A DNA stretch of 64,000 bases from Mesorhizobium japonicum MAFF 303099 (GCF_000009625.1 NC_002678.2:6356001-6420000), one strand, 5' to 3'; shown: positions 54,496-63,805, numbered from the stretch's first letter. The notes: generated by a model from the sequence alone, not told the origin. Translations and numbers: made by a program.

Positions 54496-54681
54496 ATGAA
54501 CATCAAGAGCCTTCTTCTCGGCTCCGCTGCGGCCCTGATCGCAGTTTCCGGTGCGCGCGCCGCCGACGCCGTCGTCGTCGCCGAGCCGGAACCCGCTGAA
54601 TACGTCAAGATTTGCGACGTCTACGGCGCTGGCTACTTCTACATCCCCGGCACCGAAACCTGCCTGCGCATCGGCGGCTAT
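54479..54681. repeat. Right arm of a 203-bp perfect inverted repeat (porin 2 start)
   Basis: Identical in reverse complement to 53492-53694. It covers the ribosome site TGGAGG and the first 62 codons of porin 2; identity ends at codon 63 (valine versus isoleucine). Confidence 0.85.
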
Positions 54682-55650
54682 ATCCGTTACGACATCGGCG
54701 TGGGCGACCGCGAAGGCGTGCAGAACGTTCAGGATCATCTGGATGGCGGCACCAACGACACCTACTACAAGCAGGCTCGTTTCGCGCTGAAGACCTGGAC
54801 CGGCCAGGAAACCGAGCTCGGCACGTTGAAGACCTACACCGAGACCCGCTTCAACTATGGCAACAGCAGCGGTGACTATACCGGCGTGCCGACGGACGTC
54901 GACAACAATCCGGCTACCCCGGACGTGCTGGTTTACCCTACCGGTTGGCAGGCGGGCAACAAGACCGTCTCGCTTAACTTCGCCTGGATCCAGCTCGGTG
55001 GGCTGCGTGTCGGTAAGGACGAATCGGCCTTCAACACGTTCAGCGGTTACGCTGGCGAGGTGATCGACGATACGCTCGTTCCCTACGGCAATTTCGACAC
55101 CAACGTCATTCAGTACTATTTCGATGCTGGCAACGGTTTCTCGGCCGTGGTCTCGCTCGAAGAAGGCGCTGGCACTGACACGATCGACAGCTATGTTCCG
55201 CATGTCGTCGGTGGCGTGAAGTGGACCCAGGGCTGGGGTGGCATTTCGGGCGTCGTTGCATACGACAGCAACTATGAGGCTGTCTCGGGCAAGGTTCGCC
55301 TGGACGTCACTGCGACCAACGAGCTCACGCTGTGGGTCATGGCCGGCTATGGCAACAAGTCTGACGTCGGCGACCCGAATTCCGGTCACAACTTCTATAA
55401 GAACTGGGATGGAAGCTGGGCTGTTTGGGGCGGTGGCACCTACAAGTTCAACGAGAAGACCTCGTTCAACGTCCAGGCGTCGTATGACGACGGCAAGACT
55501 TTCGGTCTGGCGGCCAACGTTGCCTATGAGGCCGCTCCGGGCTTCAAGGTCGTGGCCGAAGTCGACTACTTCAACAAGGCGTCAGGCGATTTCCGTCCTG
55601 TCAAGGATGACGGTGTCGGCGGTATCCTCCGCTTCCAGCGCTCCTTCTAA
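54496..55650 (+). CDS. Omp2-like porin 2
   Basis: The 384-residue porin has the same signal peptide and first 62 residues as porin 1, then diverges mainly in surface loops (for example the insert around VPTDVDNNPATPDV), while barrel strands such as FAWIQLGGLRVGKDESAFNTF stay the same. It ends ILRFQRSF. Loop differences suggest different permeability or surface recognition. It is divergent from porin 1, as are omp2a/omp2b in Brucella. Confidence 0.93.
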   Translation: MNIKSLLLGSAAALIAVSGARAADAVVVAEPEPAEYVKICDVYGAGYFYIPGTETCLRIGGYIRYDIGVGDREGVQNVQDHLDGGTNDTYYKQARFALKTWTGQETELGTLKTYTETRFNYGNSSGDYTGVPTDVDNNPATPDVLVYPTGWQAGNKTVSLNFAWIQLGGLRVGKDESAFNTFSGYAGEVIDDTLVPYGNFDTNVIQYYFDAGNGFSAVVSLEEGAGTDTIDSYVPHVVGGVKWTQGWGGISGVVAYDSNYEAVSGKVRLDVTATNELTLWVMAGYGNKSDVGDPNSGHNFYKNWDGSWAVWGGGTYKFNEKTSFNVQASYDDGKTFGLAANVAYEAAPGFKVVAEVDYFNKASGDFRPVKDDGVGGILRFQRSF

Positions 55651-55675
55651 GGGCTGGTTCCTTACAGGTGAAATC

Positions 55676-55713
55676 CAGCCCGGGCGAACAAACGCCCGGG
55701 CTGTTTTTGTTTC
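55676..55713 (+). terminator. Terminator after porin 2
   Basis: An 11-bp stem (CAGCCCGGGCG / CGCCCGGGCTG) with a 6-base loop is followed by TTTTTGTTT, a strong intrinsic terminator. Confidence 0.9.
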
Positions 55714-55890
55714 GTGACTGGGCTTTGGGAAACAGAAGGAACAGGGGGGGAACTCGGTAGCTGAAAAGTCTGCGGAACGATTTCGTGGGATTCGCCGTCA
55801 GGTGGATGAAATTGTTTGTCGGACAAAAACTCTTGAAAGGACGCTTCCAAGTGGCTAGGTCTGACCATCCACTCGGGGGTGTGGTCAATA

Positions 55891-56958
55891 ATGACAAACG
55901 AAACGATTCAAGAGGGGTATCCCTCTGATCATTTTGCTGTGTTCTCTTCTCAAAATTCGAAGTTTAAATATACGTACAACAAGATCCGAGAAGTAACGTC
56001 GCATAGGGTTGGAGAGCTTTTTCTAGCGTATCGAGATATATTGTGGGATGATGGGCGGCATAAATACAATGTCAGCTCTTTTATCGGCGAAATAGACGAG
56101 ATCCTCCTCGGGGAGCGTTTCAGCGCCTTTGACCAGAGTACCCTTGATAACCTTATCGGCACCTTGCGCCAGCGCGGCAACAGCAACGCAACCATCAATC
56201 GAAAGATGGCTGCCCTCAGCAAACTGCTGCGCAAGGCTCACAAGATGGGGGATATCCACAGCCTGCCCGAGTTCCGCCGCCAGAAGGAGCGGGCGGGACG
56301 GATTCGTTTCCTCGAGAGGGACGAAGAGGCAAGGCTGTTCGCCGCCATCAGGGGCCGCAGCGAGGATGCCTACAGGCTTTCCGTCTTCCTTGTCGATAGC
56401 GGCTGCCGTCTTGGCGAAGCCCTCGGTTTGATCTGGAACGACATCCAGGAACATCGCGTCTCCTTCTGGATCACCAAATCCGGCCGCAGCCGCACCATTC
56501 CGATGACCGAGCGGGTCAAGGAGGTCATCAAGCTGCCTCCCACCGAGGGCCGCCGGCCCAAAGGTCCGTTCACCAAGCTCAGCCAGGCGCAATATCGTGC
56601 CATCTGGAACGACGCGAAGGCTGAAGTCGGTCTTGGCGCCGACGATCAGGTGGTCCCGCACATATTGCGCCACACCTGTGCCTCGCGTCTTGTCCAGGGC
56701 GGCATCGACATCAGGCGCGTGCAGATGTGGCTCGGTCATCAGACCTTGTCGATGACCATGCGCTATGCGCATCTGGCCACCAATGATCTCGACGGCTGTG
56801 TCACCGTGCTCGAGACGCCTCGGGGGTGCGGAGCGGCCAATGGCATTGAAAACTCTGCATTCTCGTCGCCGCTGACCACGCCTTCGGCCTCGAAGCCGGC
56901 GCGCAAGCCGAAGAGCGAAGCGGTAAAGGCCCAAGGTAAAGGCTCCAAGGCAAACTAG
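55891..56958 (+). CDS. Tyrosine recombinase/integrase
   Basis: The 355-residue recombinase has a SAM-like core-binding N-domain (about 40-125) and a catalytic domain with Arg173, Lys196, His257, Arg260, His283 and the nucleophile Tyr292, all present. The C-terminal tail after residue 310 is low-complexity Lys/Ala/Ser. The first 220 bp are notably more AT-rich than the rest. No other mobile gene lies next to it. ATG 55891 is chosen; GTG 55879 is an alternative. Target site unknown. Confidence 0.88.
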   Translation: MTNETIQEGYPSDHFAVFSSQNSKFKYTYNKIREVTSHRVGELFLAYRDILWDDGRHKYNVSSFIGEIDEILLGERFSAFDQSTLDNLIGTLRQRGNSNATINRKMAALSKLLRKAHKMGDIHSLPEFRRQKERAGRIRFLERDEEARLFAAIRGRSEDAYRLSVFLVDSGCRLGEALGLIWNDIQEHRVSFWITKSGRSRTIPMTERVKEVIKLPPTEGRRPKGPFTKLSQAQYRAIWNDAKAEVGLGADDQVVPHILRHTCASRLVQGGIDIRRVQMWLGHQTLSMTMRYAHLATNDLDGCVTVLETPRGCGAANGIENSAFSSPLTTPSASKPARKPKSEAVKAQGKGSKAN

Positions 56959-57409
56959 CTCCGCGCCGAGCTTGCCAATTGGCCGCGTGAGTCGGCGCTC
57001 CTGCTGGCGGCATCCTTTCCTCTATAGTGTTGGGGAGAGGGGCGCTCTCATCGCCGGTCGCGCAATCGCCGGCGTTACAAGACGAGTTGAGACGTCGCGG
57101 CAAGTCCCTTGTTCAACTCGGCACACAGGCTGAGCTCATCATCGATGATTCGCCAATTGTCGGCGATGCAAAGAGGGTGCCGGCGTTGCGACTAGCTGGT
57201 TTCTTCTCGACTCCGTTGGGGGGGCGATCCGCGAAGCAGGCAGAAAAGCCAATTGCCTGGCTCGTCGAGTGACGAACGGCCGGCGTGGCAATGAGGGTTG
57301 CGCCAACGGCTAGGAATTGCTGCGCACGGCAAGAATAATGGCGAAATGGAACTAAGAGGCCGCTCAGTCTACAAAGTGATGGTTGTTTGAATATTCAACT
57401 TCCTGAAGT
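56959..57409. other. Gene-poor stretch after the integrase
   Basis: This 451-bp region has no convincing gene. An 81-codon frame at 57027-57272 lacks a ribosome site and recognised features. A degenerate copy of the hairpin at 27063-27088 (AAAGCCAATTGC core) lies at 57245-57280. Confidence 0.5.
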
Positions 57410-58309
57410 TTACTCTGAGCAGCTCTGCTGTTCCGCCCTGTCGAGAAAAGCACCAATCGAGCCTGGCAAGCTGCCGGTTTCAAGGAACGGCGCATGGCCC
57501 TGGCCCTCGACGGTGATCGTTTCCATCGTCGGATGGCGCTGGCGCATTTGTTGCAGTGCTTCAGCCGACAAGAGCCCCGAATTGGCGCCGCGGATAGCGA
57601 GCAAGGGAATGGCGGCCAGTGCCTCGAACTGCGGCCACAACGCCGGCAATGGCTGTGACAGGTCGAGATTGGCAACTGTATCGACCAGTTTCGGATCAAA
57701 GTCCGGCATCAGCCCTTGATCTGTCTCGCGGTAGAGCGCCCCCACCATCCGCGTCCAGTCGGCATCGGTGAGTGCATGAAAATCCTTGCCGTGAACGCTG
57801 CGCTGGGCATCCATCGCCTCGGCGAAGGTTTTCGGCTTCGGCGCGCGTTCGAGATAGGACTGGATGTGGGCGAGGCCGGCCGTTTCTATCAGCGGTCCGA
57901 TGTCGTTGAGAACAATCGCCTTCAGCACGGCCGGCTGCAGCGCGCCAAGCACATGGATGATCAGCCCGCCGCGTGAGGTGCCGATGAAAGCGGCTTCCTC
58001 GATGTCGAGTGCGGTCAGTCCGGCAAGGACGTCGCCGGCCTCGACGCCGACATTGTAGTGGCTGACATCGAGATCGTAGGCCGATTGTCCGCGTCCGCGA
58101 TAGTCGAAGGCGACCACCTTGCGCGCCACCCGGGATCGCGCCGAAAGGTTAAGCGCCAGCTCGTGAAAATCCCGCGCGTTGCGGGTCAGGCCGGGCAGGC
58201 AGACGACCGGCCAGTGTCCGGAATTCGCACCGCCATAGACGCGCGCATGGAGTCTCAGCCCATCTGGCGCGGCGTAGAAGAAGTCGGAAAAGCCTTCGGT
58301 GCTCGACAT
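57410..58309 (-). CDS. Alpha/beta hydrolase
   Basis: The 299-residue enzyme has the oxyanion region VCLPGLTRNARDFHELA, the nucleophile elbow GTSRGG (Ser112) and a late catalytic histidine in EGQGHAPFL. Such enzymes act on esters, lactones or related substrates. No N-terminal signal is present. The gene stands alone; substrate unknown. Confidence 0.88.
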   Translation of the reverse strand: MSSTEGFSDFFYAAPDGLRLHARVYGGANSGHWPVVCLPGLTRNARDFHELALNLSARSRVARKVVAFDYRGRGQSAYDLDVSHYNVGVEAGDVLAGLTALDIEEAAFIGTSRGGLIIHVLGALQPAVLKAIVLNDIGPLIETAGLAHIQSYLERAPKPKTFAEAMDAQRSVHGKDFHALTDADWTRMVGALYRETDQGLMPDFDPKLVDTVANLDLSQPLPALWPQFEALAAIPLLAIRGANSGLLSAEALQQMRQRHPTMETITVEGQGHAPFLETGSLPGSIGAFLDRAEQQSCSE

Positions 58310-58578
58310 CTGGACACGCCACCTTCTCGCTGCGGGATCGTCTCGGACTGCTACAGGTGAGAACAGGAGTGGTCAAACAGAGGCGCGACACCGAAGCTAC
58401 GACCCTCTCCTTGCGGCAGATGCCTGTCAAGGCAGACAGGTGCTATGCCTCGGACTACCGGCCTATTTGCGGGTTCATTGCCGGTGACGTGACATGAGCC
58501 ATGCAAAGGTTGGAAATCCCACTCCGCCTGGACTGCCGGCCATCAGTGAGATCGGCAGCGGAGCTGCTATCGAGCCTC

Positions 58579-60609
58579 TCAACTGCGCCCGTTCACGAGG
58601 TCGCCGATGATATCGTATTTGCCGGAAATACGCATCTTGTAGACTTCGTAATTCTCCATCACGCGCTGCACGTAACTTCTTGTTTCCGTGTAGGGAATCC
58701 GTTCGATCCAGTCCACCACCGCATCGATGTCCTTGCCGCGCGGATCGCCGTATTTCGCCACCCACTGGCTGGCCCGGTTGGGGCCGGCATTGTAGCCGGC
58801 GAAGGTCAGCACGTAGGAGCCGTTGAAGCGATCGAGCTGCTCGCCGAGGAAGGCCGAACCGAGTGTCGCGTTATAGCCGGCGTCGGTGGTCAGCCGCGCC
58901 TGCGAAAACTGCAATCCGGCCCTCTTCGCCAGCTGTTTGGCGGTTCCCGGCATCAGCTGCAGCAGCCCGCGCGCGCCGGCGCTGGATACGGCGCCGACGT
59001 TGAATTCGCTCTCCTGACGGGCAATCGCATAGGCCAACGCCTTGCCCGAACCGGAAATATTGGCCGAATCAGGGATGACGCCGAGCGGGTGCGACAGCGC
59101 ACCGACATCGATGCCGCGCGCGCCGGCGATCTTGCCGACCTTCAGCGCCATGAAGTGGTTGTCCTGTTTTTCGGCAAGGACAGCAAGCAGCGCCAGTTCG
59201 CCCGGGCTGGTCAACTGGCCGGCAAGGTCGCGATAGAGCGTTTCGGCATAGCGATCATAGCCTGCCTCCTGCAGCCGCTTGATCGCGCTGACAGCTTCGC
59301 GGCCGGCAAAATTCTGCCGGTCGGCGGCACTTGGCGTGGGATAGACGATGTTGAGCGCCTGGCGACCGACGCGTTCGGCGGCAAGCTGGCCGTAAAAGGT
59401 CGTGCCGTAAGTGGCGGCGCGCCCAAAATAGTCCTTGGCATTGCCGGGGCCGCCGACTTCCGCGGCGCGGCCGAGCCAGTAATAGGCGCGCGACAGGGTC
59501 ATCGGCCCTTGGGCAAGGTCGGCGATGCGCGAAAAATGCGTCGCGGCAAGCTTGGGGTCGTTCAGGCCCCGCAGCGCATACCAGCCGGCATGGAACTCGG
59601 CCTCGGCCGCATTGGCAGCGCTTTCGGCGGCATGCGTGGCGACAATCTTGTACGCCGTCTTCATGTCGCCCTGGTCGACCAGTTCGCGCGACAGCACCCG
59701 GCGCTCGACCCACCAGGCGTCCGGATCGACCAGAGCCTCACGGTCCGTCGGCGCCTTCATCACGATGGCGGCGGCGCCGGCAAAATCCTCCTGCTTGCGC
59801 AGATACTCGGCCTGCGCGAAGAAATAGCCGGCAGAACGCTGGGACGCCGGGACGGCCTTCAGCAGTTTCAGCGCATTCTTGTCGCCTCTGTCGGCCGCGG
59901 CCCAGGCCTCGGCAAACTGCTGGGCGCCGGCAAGGCCGGCAATGCGCAGCGCGGAATTCACCCGGTCGGCATAGAACATGCGGTCCATGCGAAAACGGTG
60001 GTCGGCGGCAGGGATCAGACTGCCGAATTCCTTGATCAGCGCCGTCTCGTCCTTGGCTTCCAGGATCGTGGTGCGCCAGAACGGCGACAGCACCGAACGC
60101 GCCGCCTTGACATTGCCCGTCGCCACATAGGCGCGGGCGAGAACCATGACGCCTTCGAATGTTTGCGGCTGGCTGCCATCGAATGCCGCAATGACGATGT
60201 CGGGAGCCGGGTTTTCTCGATAGAGCGCCCGCTCGCTGTTCTTGCGCAAGGCAATGGTGCCCGGCCAGTTGGGCAGCATTTTCGCGGCGGCGGCGATGTC
60301 GCCGCTTGGAACCTTGTCGCCTCCGTAAAGTGCGATCGCCCAGGCCAGTATGTGCTGGTCGAGCGATTGAGCGGGAAGCGCATCGCGCACACCCCGAGCG
60401 CCGGCAATGTCGCCGGCGGCCAGTGCGTCGAGCCCAGTTTTCAACAGCGCGACGCTGGGTGAGGGGGCCTGCTGCGCGCTGTCCTGCGGGCTCGGCATCG
60501 GGATCGCCGAGGTGGCCCGCGCATCCACGCTGCCGCTGATCGCCACACCGGGCATCAGCGCGGCGATCGCGCCAAGCAGCGCGAAGAGGTGAGGCCGACG
60601 GGTCGGCAT
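58579..60609 (-). CDS. slt: Soluble lytic murein transglycosylase
   Basis: The 676-residue periplasmic enzyme has a signal peptide (about 1-25), a large superhelical alpha domain, and a C-terminal SLT domain with the catalytic glutamate in AIARQESEFN and AGARGLLQLMPGTA. It cleaves peptidoglycan glycan strands with formation of 1,6-anhydro ends. It is divergent from dapA, an arrangement seen in other rhizobia. Confidence 0.92.
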   Translation of the reverse strand: MPTRRPHLFALLGAIAALMPGVAISGSVDARATSAIPMPSPQDSAQQAPSPSVALLKTGLDALAAGDIAGARGVRDALPAQSLDQHILAWAIALYGGDKVPSGDIAAAAKMLPNWPGTIALRKNSERALYRENPAPDIVIAAFDGSQPQTFEGVMVLARAYVATGNVKAARSVLSPFWRTTILEAKDETALIKEFGSLIPAADHRFRMDRMFYADRVNSALRIAGLAGAQQFAEAWAAADRGDKNALKLLKAVPASQRSAGYFFAQAEYLRKQEDFAGAAAIVMKAPTDREALVDPDAWWVERRVLSRELVDQGDMKTAYKIVATHAAESAANAAEAEFHAGWYALRGLNDPKLAATHFSRIADLAQGPMTLSRAYYWLGRAAEVGGPGNAKDYFGRAATYGTTFYGQLAAERVGRQALNIVYPTPSAADRQNFAGREAVSAIKRLQEAGYDRYAETLYRDLAGQLTSPGELALLAVLAEKQDNHFMALKVGKIAGARGIDVGALSHPLGVIPDSANISGSGKALAYAIARQESEFNVGAVSSAGARGLLQLMPGTAKQLAKRAGLQFSQARLTTDAGYNATLGSAFLGEQLDRFNGSYVLTFAGYNAGPNRASQWVAKYGDPRGKDIDAVVDWIERIPYTETRSYVQRVMENYEVYKMRISGKYDIIGDLVNGRS

Positions 60610-60912
60610 GATCTCGTGTCTTTCCCTAGTCCCGCATTCTACCAGCAGGCGAAGATGCCTCGAAGCCTAAACTTAGGTCGTGAAGGGCTCGTAAACAAAG
60701 AGTTATCGAGGCCGCTCGAATTGCGCTTGCTGGCACCATGGCAATGCTTGCCGCGCAACCATGTCGAGACTATGGTGCGCCGCTTCGCTTTCAGTTAGAA
60801 GGCGCGCACGACAAACTGATCGACAAAACACCGATGCATGTCGCCCAAAGGTGGATACCGGTTTTGGGACAACGACATGCATAAACAAACAAGTCCCAAG
60901 GAGTTGGACGAC
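60610..60912. other. Divergent promoter region of slt and dapA with repeat B
   Basis: This 303-bp region has no gene. Promoters for slt and dapA are expected here. Palindromic repeat B (60836-60880) lies directly upstream of the dapA ribosome site, so it is probably part of the dapA leader RNA. Confidence 0.6.
60836..60880. repeat. 45-bp palindromic intergenic repeat, copy B
   Basis: GCATGTCG/CGACATGC outer arms, CCCAAAG/TTTTGGG inner stem (one G-T pair), loop GTGGATACCGG. It lies 16 bp before the dapA ribosome site AAGGAG (60897-60902). Confidence 0.85.
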
Positions 60913-61794
60913 ATGCTGAGAGGCTCGCTTACTGCGCTCGTGACACCGTTCGAAAAGAGCGGGCGTTTCGACGAGAAAGCCTTTCGCGCCTTTGTCGAAT
61001 GGCAGCTCGGGGAAGGCACGACGGGTCTGGTCCCGGTGGGCACGACCGGCGAGTCGCCGACGCTGTCGCATGACGAGCACCGCCATGTCGTCAAGGTCTG
61101 CATCGAGGTGGCCAATGGGCGCGCTCCGGTCGTCGCCGGCGCCGGCTCCAACAACACCGCGGAAGCGGTCGGGCTTGTGCAATATGCCGAAAAGGCCGGC
61201 GCCGATGCCGCCCTGGTCGTCACGCCCTATTACAACAAGCCGACACAGCGCGGCCTCTACGAGCATTTCGCCGCCGTCGCCAGGGCGACCAAGCTGCCGA
61301 TCATCATCTACAACATCCCGCCGCGCTCGGTGATCGACATGATGCCGGAGACGATGGGCCGGCTGGCGCACGACTTCAAGAACATCGTCGGCGTCAAGGA
61401 TGCGACCGGCAAGGTCGAGCGTGTGTCCGAGCAGCGCATGACCTGCGGCAAGGATTTCATCCAGCTTTCCGGCGAGGATGCCTCGGCGCTCGGCTTCAAC
61501 GCCCATGGCGGTGTCGGCTGCATCTCGGTGACCTCGAACGTCGCCCCGCGGCTGTGCGCCGAATTCCAGGAAGCCACGCTGTCCGGCGACAGTGTGAAGG
61601 CGCTGGAATTGCAGGACCGTCTCTTGCCGCTGCATAAGGCGATCTTCCTGGAGCCCGGCGTGTCCGGCGCCAAATACGCGCTGTCGAAGCTGGGCAAGGT
61701 CGAGAACGTGCTACGGTCGCCGTTGGTCACGGTCGAGGAGTCGACCGCGGCGAAGATCGATGCGGCCATGAAGCACGCCGGCTTGATCAATTAG
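60913..61794 (+). CDS. dapA: 4-hydroxy-tetrahydrodipicolinate synthase
   Basis: The 293-residue TIM-barrel enzyme condenses pyruvate with aspartate semialdehyde in lysine and diaminopimelate synthesis. It shows [33 protein letters not shown] and the Schiff-base lysine in GVKDATG. ATG 60913 has AAGGAG upstream; the same frame runs back through repeat B to 60838 but that start is less likely. Confidence 0.95.
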   Translation: MLRGSLTALVTPFEKSGRFDEKAFRAFVEWQLGEGTTGLVPVGTTGESPTLSHDEHRHVVKVCIEVANGRAPVVAGAGSNNTAEAVGLVQYAEKAGADAALVVTPYYNKPTQRGLYEHFAAVARATKLPIIIYNIPPRSVIDMMPETMGRLAHDFKNIVGVKDATGKVERVSEQRMTCGKDFIQLSGEDASALGFNAHGGVGCISVTSNVAPRLCAEFQEATLSGDSVKALELQDRLLPLHKAIFLEPGVSGAKYALSKLGKVENVLRSPLVTVEESTAAKIDAAMKHAGLIN

Positions 61795-61888
61795 CGAGCC
61801 CGTTTGGAAACTCTACTCCTGCGGCATCTGAAGGCGCCACCTGCGCTTCCGGTGCTCACGTACTATATGTACGCTCCGCTCCGGTTTC

Positions 61889-61987
61889 GCGCATGGCTTC
61901 GAAAGCACTTTGCTTTCGGAAAAGGCCATGCGCAAAGTCGGATTTCTAGAGCGTCCTTTGCGCGTTTGATAACGCGCGGCGCTCTAG
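61889..61987. repeat. Two-palindrome RIME-like element before smpB
   Basis: The first palindrome (61889-61933: GCGCATGGC, CGAAAGCA / TGCTTTCG, GCCATGCGC) and the second (61946-61987: CTAGAGCG, GCGCGTT / AACGCGC, CGCTCTAG) have the same two-part design as 49240-49338. Confidence 0.75.
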
Positions 61988-62040
61988 TGGCACCATCATC
62001 TGACTCGCAGGGGCGAGTTTCGAAACGGACTCTAGACGTT

Positions 62041-62520
62041 ATGAATCAAGTCAGAAAAGCCGATCCCAACAACAAGACCGTTGCGGAAAATCGCAAGGCG
62101 CGGTTTTCCTATGAGGTGCTCGACACGATCGAGGCCGGCTTGGTGCTGACCGGCACCGAGGTCAAGTCGCTGCGCCAGGGCCAGGCCAATATCCAGGACA
62201 GCTATGCCTCGGTCGAAGGCGGCGAAATTTGGCTGATCAATTCCTATCTGCCCGAATATCTGCAGGCCAACCGCTTCAACCATGAGCCCAGGCGGCGGCG
62301 CAAGCTCCTGCTCAACAAGCGCGAGATGGCCAAGCTGTCGCAGAGCGTCGACCGTGAAGGCATGACGCTGGTGCCGCTAAAAATCTATTTCAACGACCAG
62401 GGCCGCGCCAAGCTGCTGCTCGCCGTCGGCCGCGGCAAGAAATTGCACGACAAGCGCGAAACCGAAAAGCAGCGCGACTGGTCGCGTGAGAAGGGCCGGC
62501 TCTTGAAGGAGCGTGGGTGA
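62041..62520 (+). CDS. smpB: tmRNA-binding protein SmpB
   Basis: The 159-residue RNA-binding protein has [32 protein letters not shown] and a basic C-terminal tail ([27 protein letters not shown]). It guides tmRNA to stalled ribosomes for rescue. ATG 62041 fits the family start; the frame upstream lies in a repeat. dapA precedes it by 246 bp, as in other rhizobia. Confidence 0.93.
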   Translation: MNQVRKADPNNKTVAENRKARFSYEVLDTIEAGLVLTGTEVKSLRQGQANIQDSYASVEGGEIWLINSYLPEYLQANRFNHEPRRRRKLLLNKREMAKLSQSVDREGMTLVPLKIYFNDQGRAKLLLAVGRGKKLHDKRETEKQRDWSREKGRLLKERG

Positions 62521-62607
62521 GAGACGTCAGGCGGTAGCCCTCGAAAAGCCAGGTTGGCTTCCAAGTTTCGGGCAAGCGCAACCGGCAGATACCAGAGGGG
62601 ATAGCCT

Positions 62608-63351
62608 TTGAAGAACCGGATCATCCTATGGGGATCGGTCTGCCTGGTTTTTGCAGCGCTGGGCGTGGCAGGCGGCTTCATCTACTTCCACACCTATTCT
62701 CCCGACCGTAGCAAATATCCGGTCAGAGGCATCGACGTCTCGCATCATCAGGGCCAGATCGACTGGCGGCGCGTTGCCGCCGACGATGTCGCCTTCGCCA
62801 TCATCAAGGCGACCGAGGGCGGCGATCATGTCGACCGCGCCTTTGCCACCAATCTGCGTGAGGCCCGCGCGGCTGGCATCGCCGTCGGCGCCTATCATTT
62901 CTTCACCTTCTGCCGGCCCGGCGCCGACCAGGCGAAGAATTTCATCTCGGTGGTACCGCACGATCAGCCTCTGCTGCCGCCGGTGGTCGATGTCGAGTTC
63001 GGCGGCAATTGTCCGCAGCGTCCGTCGCCTGAACAGTTGAATGCTGAACTCCAGGCTTTCCTCGGACCCGTCGAGGCGGCGTTCGGCAAGACGGCGATCG
63101 TCTATCTGACCGATGAGGCGGAGGCCGCCTATGCCCGGCAGATCGCTGCTCGCCCGCTCTGGCTTCGCTCGCTGCTCATGGAGCCGGACCGCCACGACTG
63201 GGTCTATTGGCAGTACCACAACCAGGGGCGCGTGGATGGCATCCAGGGCAACGTCGACCTGAACGTTCTGCAGGGCGGGCCGGTCGTGCTAGCCGCGCTG
63301 TTTTCAGCATCACCGGGATCGATCCCTCCGGACGCTCCGCCGTCCCCGTGA
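62608..63351 (+). CDS. GH25-family lysozyme, membrane-anchored
   Basis: The 247-residue protein has an N-terminal membrane segment (about 5-28) and a GH25 domain with GIDVSHHQGQIDW, a catalytic DVEF near residue 130, and WQYHNQG. Family members cleave the beta-1,4 link between MurNAc and GlcNAc. The start is TTG 62608 with AGAGGGG about 7 bp upstream. A Pro/Ser-rich tail follows the domain. Confidence 0.85.
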   Translation: MKNRIILWGSVCLVFAALGVAGGFIYFHTYSPDRSKYPVRGIDVSHHQGQIDWRRVAADDVAFAIIKATEGGDHVDRAFATNLREARAAGIAVGAYHFFTFCRPGADQAKNFISVVPHDQPLLPPVVDVEFGGNCPQRPSPEQLNAELQAFLGPVEAAFGKTAIVYLTDEAEAAYARQIAARPLWLRSLLMEPDRHDWVYWQYHNQGRVDGIQGNVDLNVLQGGPVVLAALFSASPGSIPPDAPPSP

Positions 63352-63382
63352 ACCCATTCAGGGAACAGCGCTCACTGCCGCT

Positions 63383-63745
63383 TTATGCTGCAACCTGCGA
63401 AACCTCCGGCGCCAGCGTCACATTCGCATCGCCCCATTCTTTCAAGGCGGTGATCACCGGCGCCAGGCTTCTGCCACGCGGTGTCAGGCTGTATTCCACC
63501 TTCGGCGGCACTTCCGGATAGATCTTGCGATCAATCAGCCCATCGGCTTCCAGTTCGCGCAACTGATTGGTCAGCATGCGCTGCGTGCAGTTCGGAATGC
63601 GCCGGCGGATTTCGTTGAAGCGCAGCGTACCCTCGAACAGATGGTAGAGCACGACGCCTTTCCACTTTCCGTCGATATAGCGCAGCGTTCCCTCCACGGT
63701 GCAGCCGGGGCTGCAATCGAATCGTTCATGACGAATGCGCGGCAT
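63383..63745 (-). CDS. HxlR-family transcriptional regulator
   Basis: The 120-residue winged-helix regulator has Cys11 and Cys15 (DCSPGC) before the HxlR domain (EGTLRYIDGKWKGVVLYHLFEG, RRRIPNCTQRMLTNQLRELE). Such cysteines allow redox or quinone/aldehyde sensing, as in QorR. ATG 63745 starts the conserved part. It is divergent from a zinc-type dehydrogenase/quinone oxidoreductase gene and probably represses it. Confidence 0.88.
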   Translation of the reverse strand: MPRIRHERFDCSPGCTVEGTLRYIDGKWKGVVLYHLFEGTLRFNEIRRRIPNCTQRMLTNQLRELEADGLIDRKIYPEVPPKVEYSLTPRGRSLAPVITALKEWGDANVTLAPEVSQVAA

Positions 63746-63765
63746 CACGGTATCCTTTTCGACAC

Positions 63766-63805
63766 TATGTGCTTTATATGTGCATTCTTGCGCTTGACGC
63801 ACATA
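63766..63805. promoter_or_regulatory. Probable HxlR operator
   Basis: Two TATGTGC direct repeats (63766-63772 and 63777-63783) are followed by inverted GCACATA (63799-63805). The inverted pair is separated by 15 bases. The site lies between the divergent regulator and oxidoreductase genes. Confidence 0.5.

Noticed and set aside
57027..57272. 81-codon frame after the integrase
   Set aside because: No ribosome site, no family features and ends in a repeat-like sequence.
58501..60462. Plus-strand frame opposite slt (653 codons)
   Set aside because: Shadow of the transglycosylase gene; no motif or start signal.
60838..60912. Upstream start extending DapA by 25 residues
   Set aside because: The extension is encoded by repeat B, and the AAGGAG site with ATG 60913 fits the family start.
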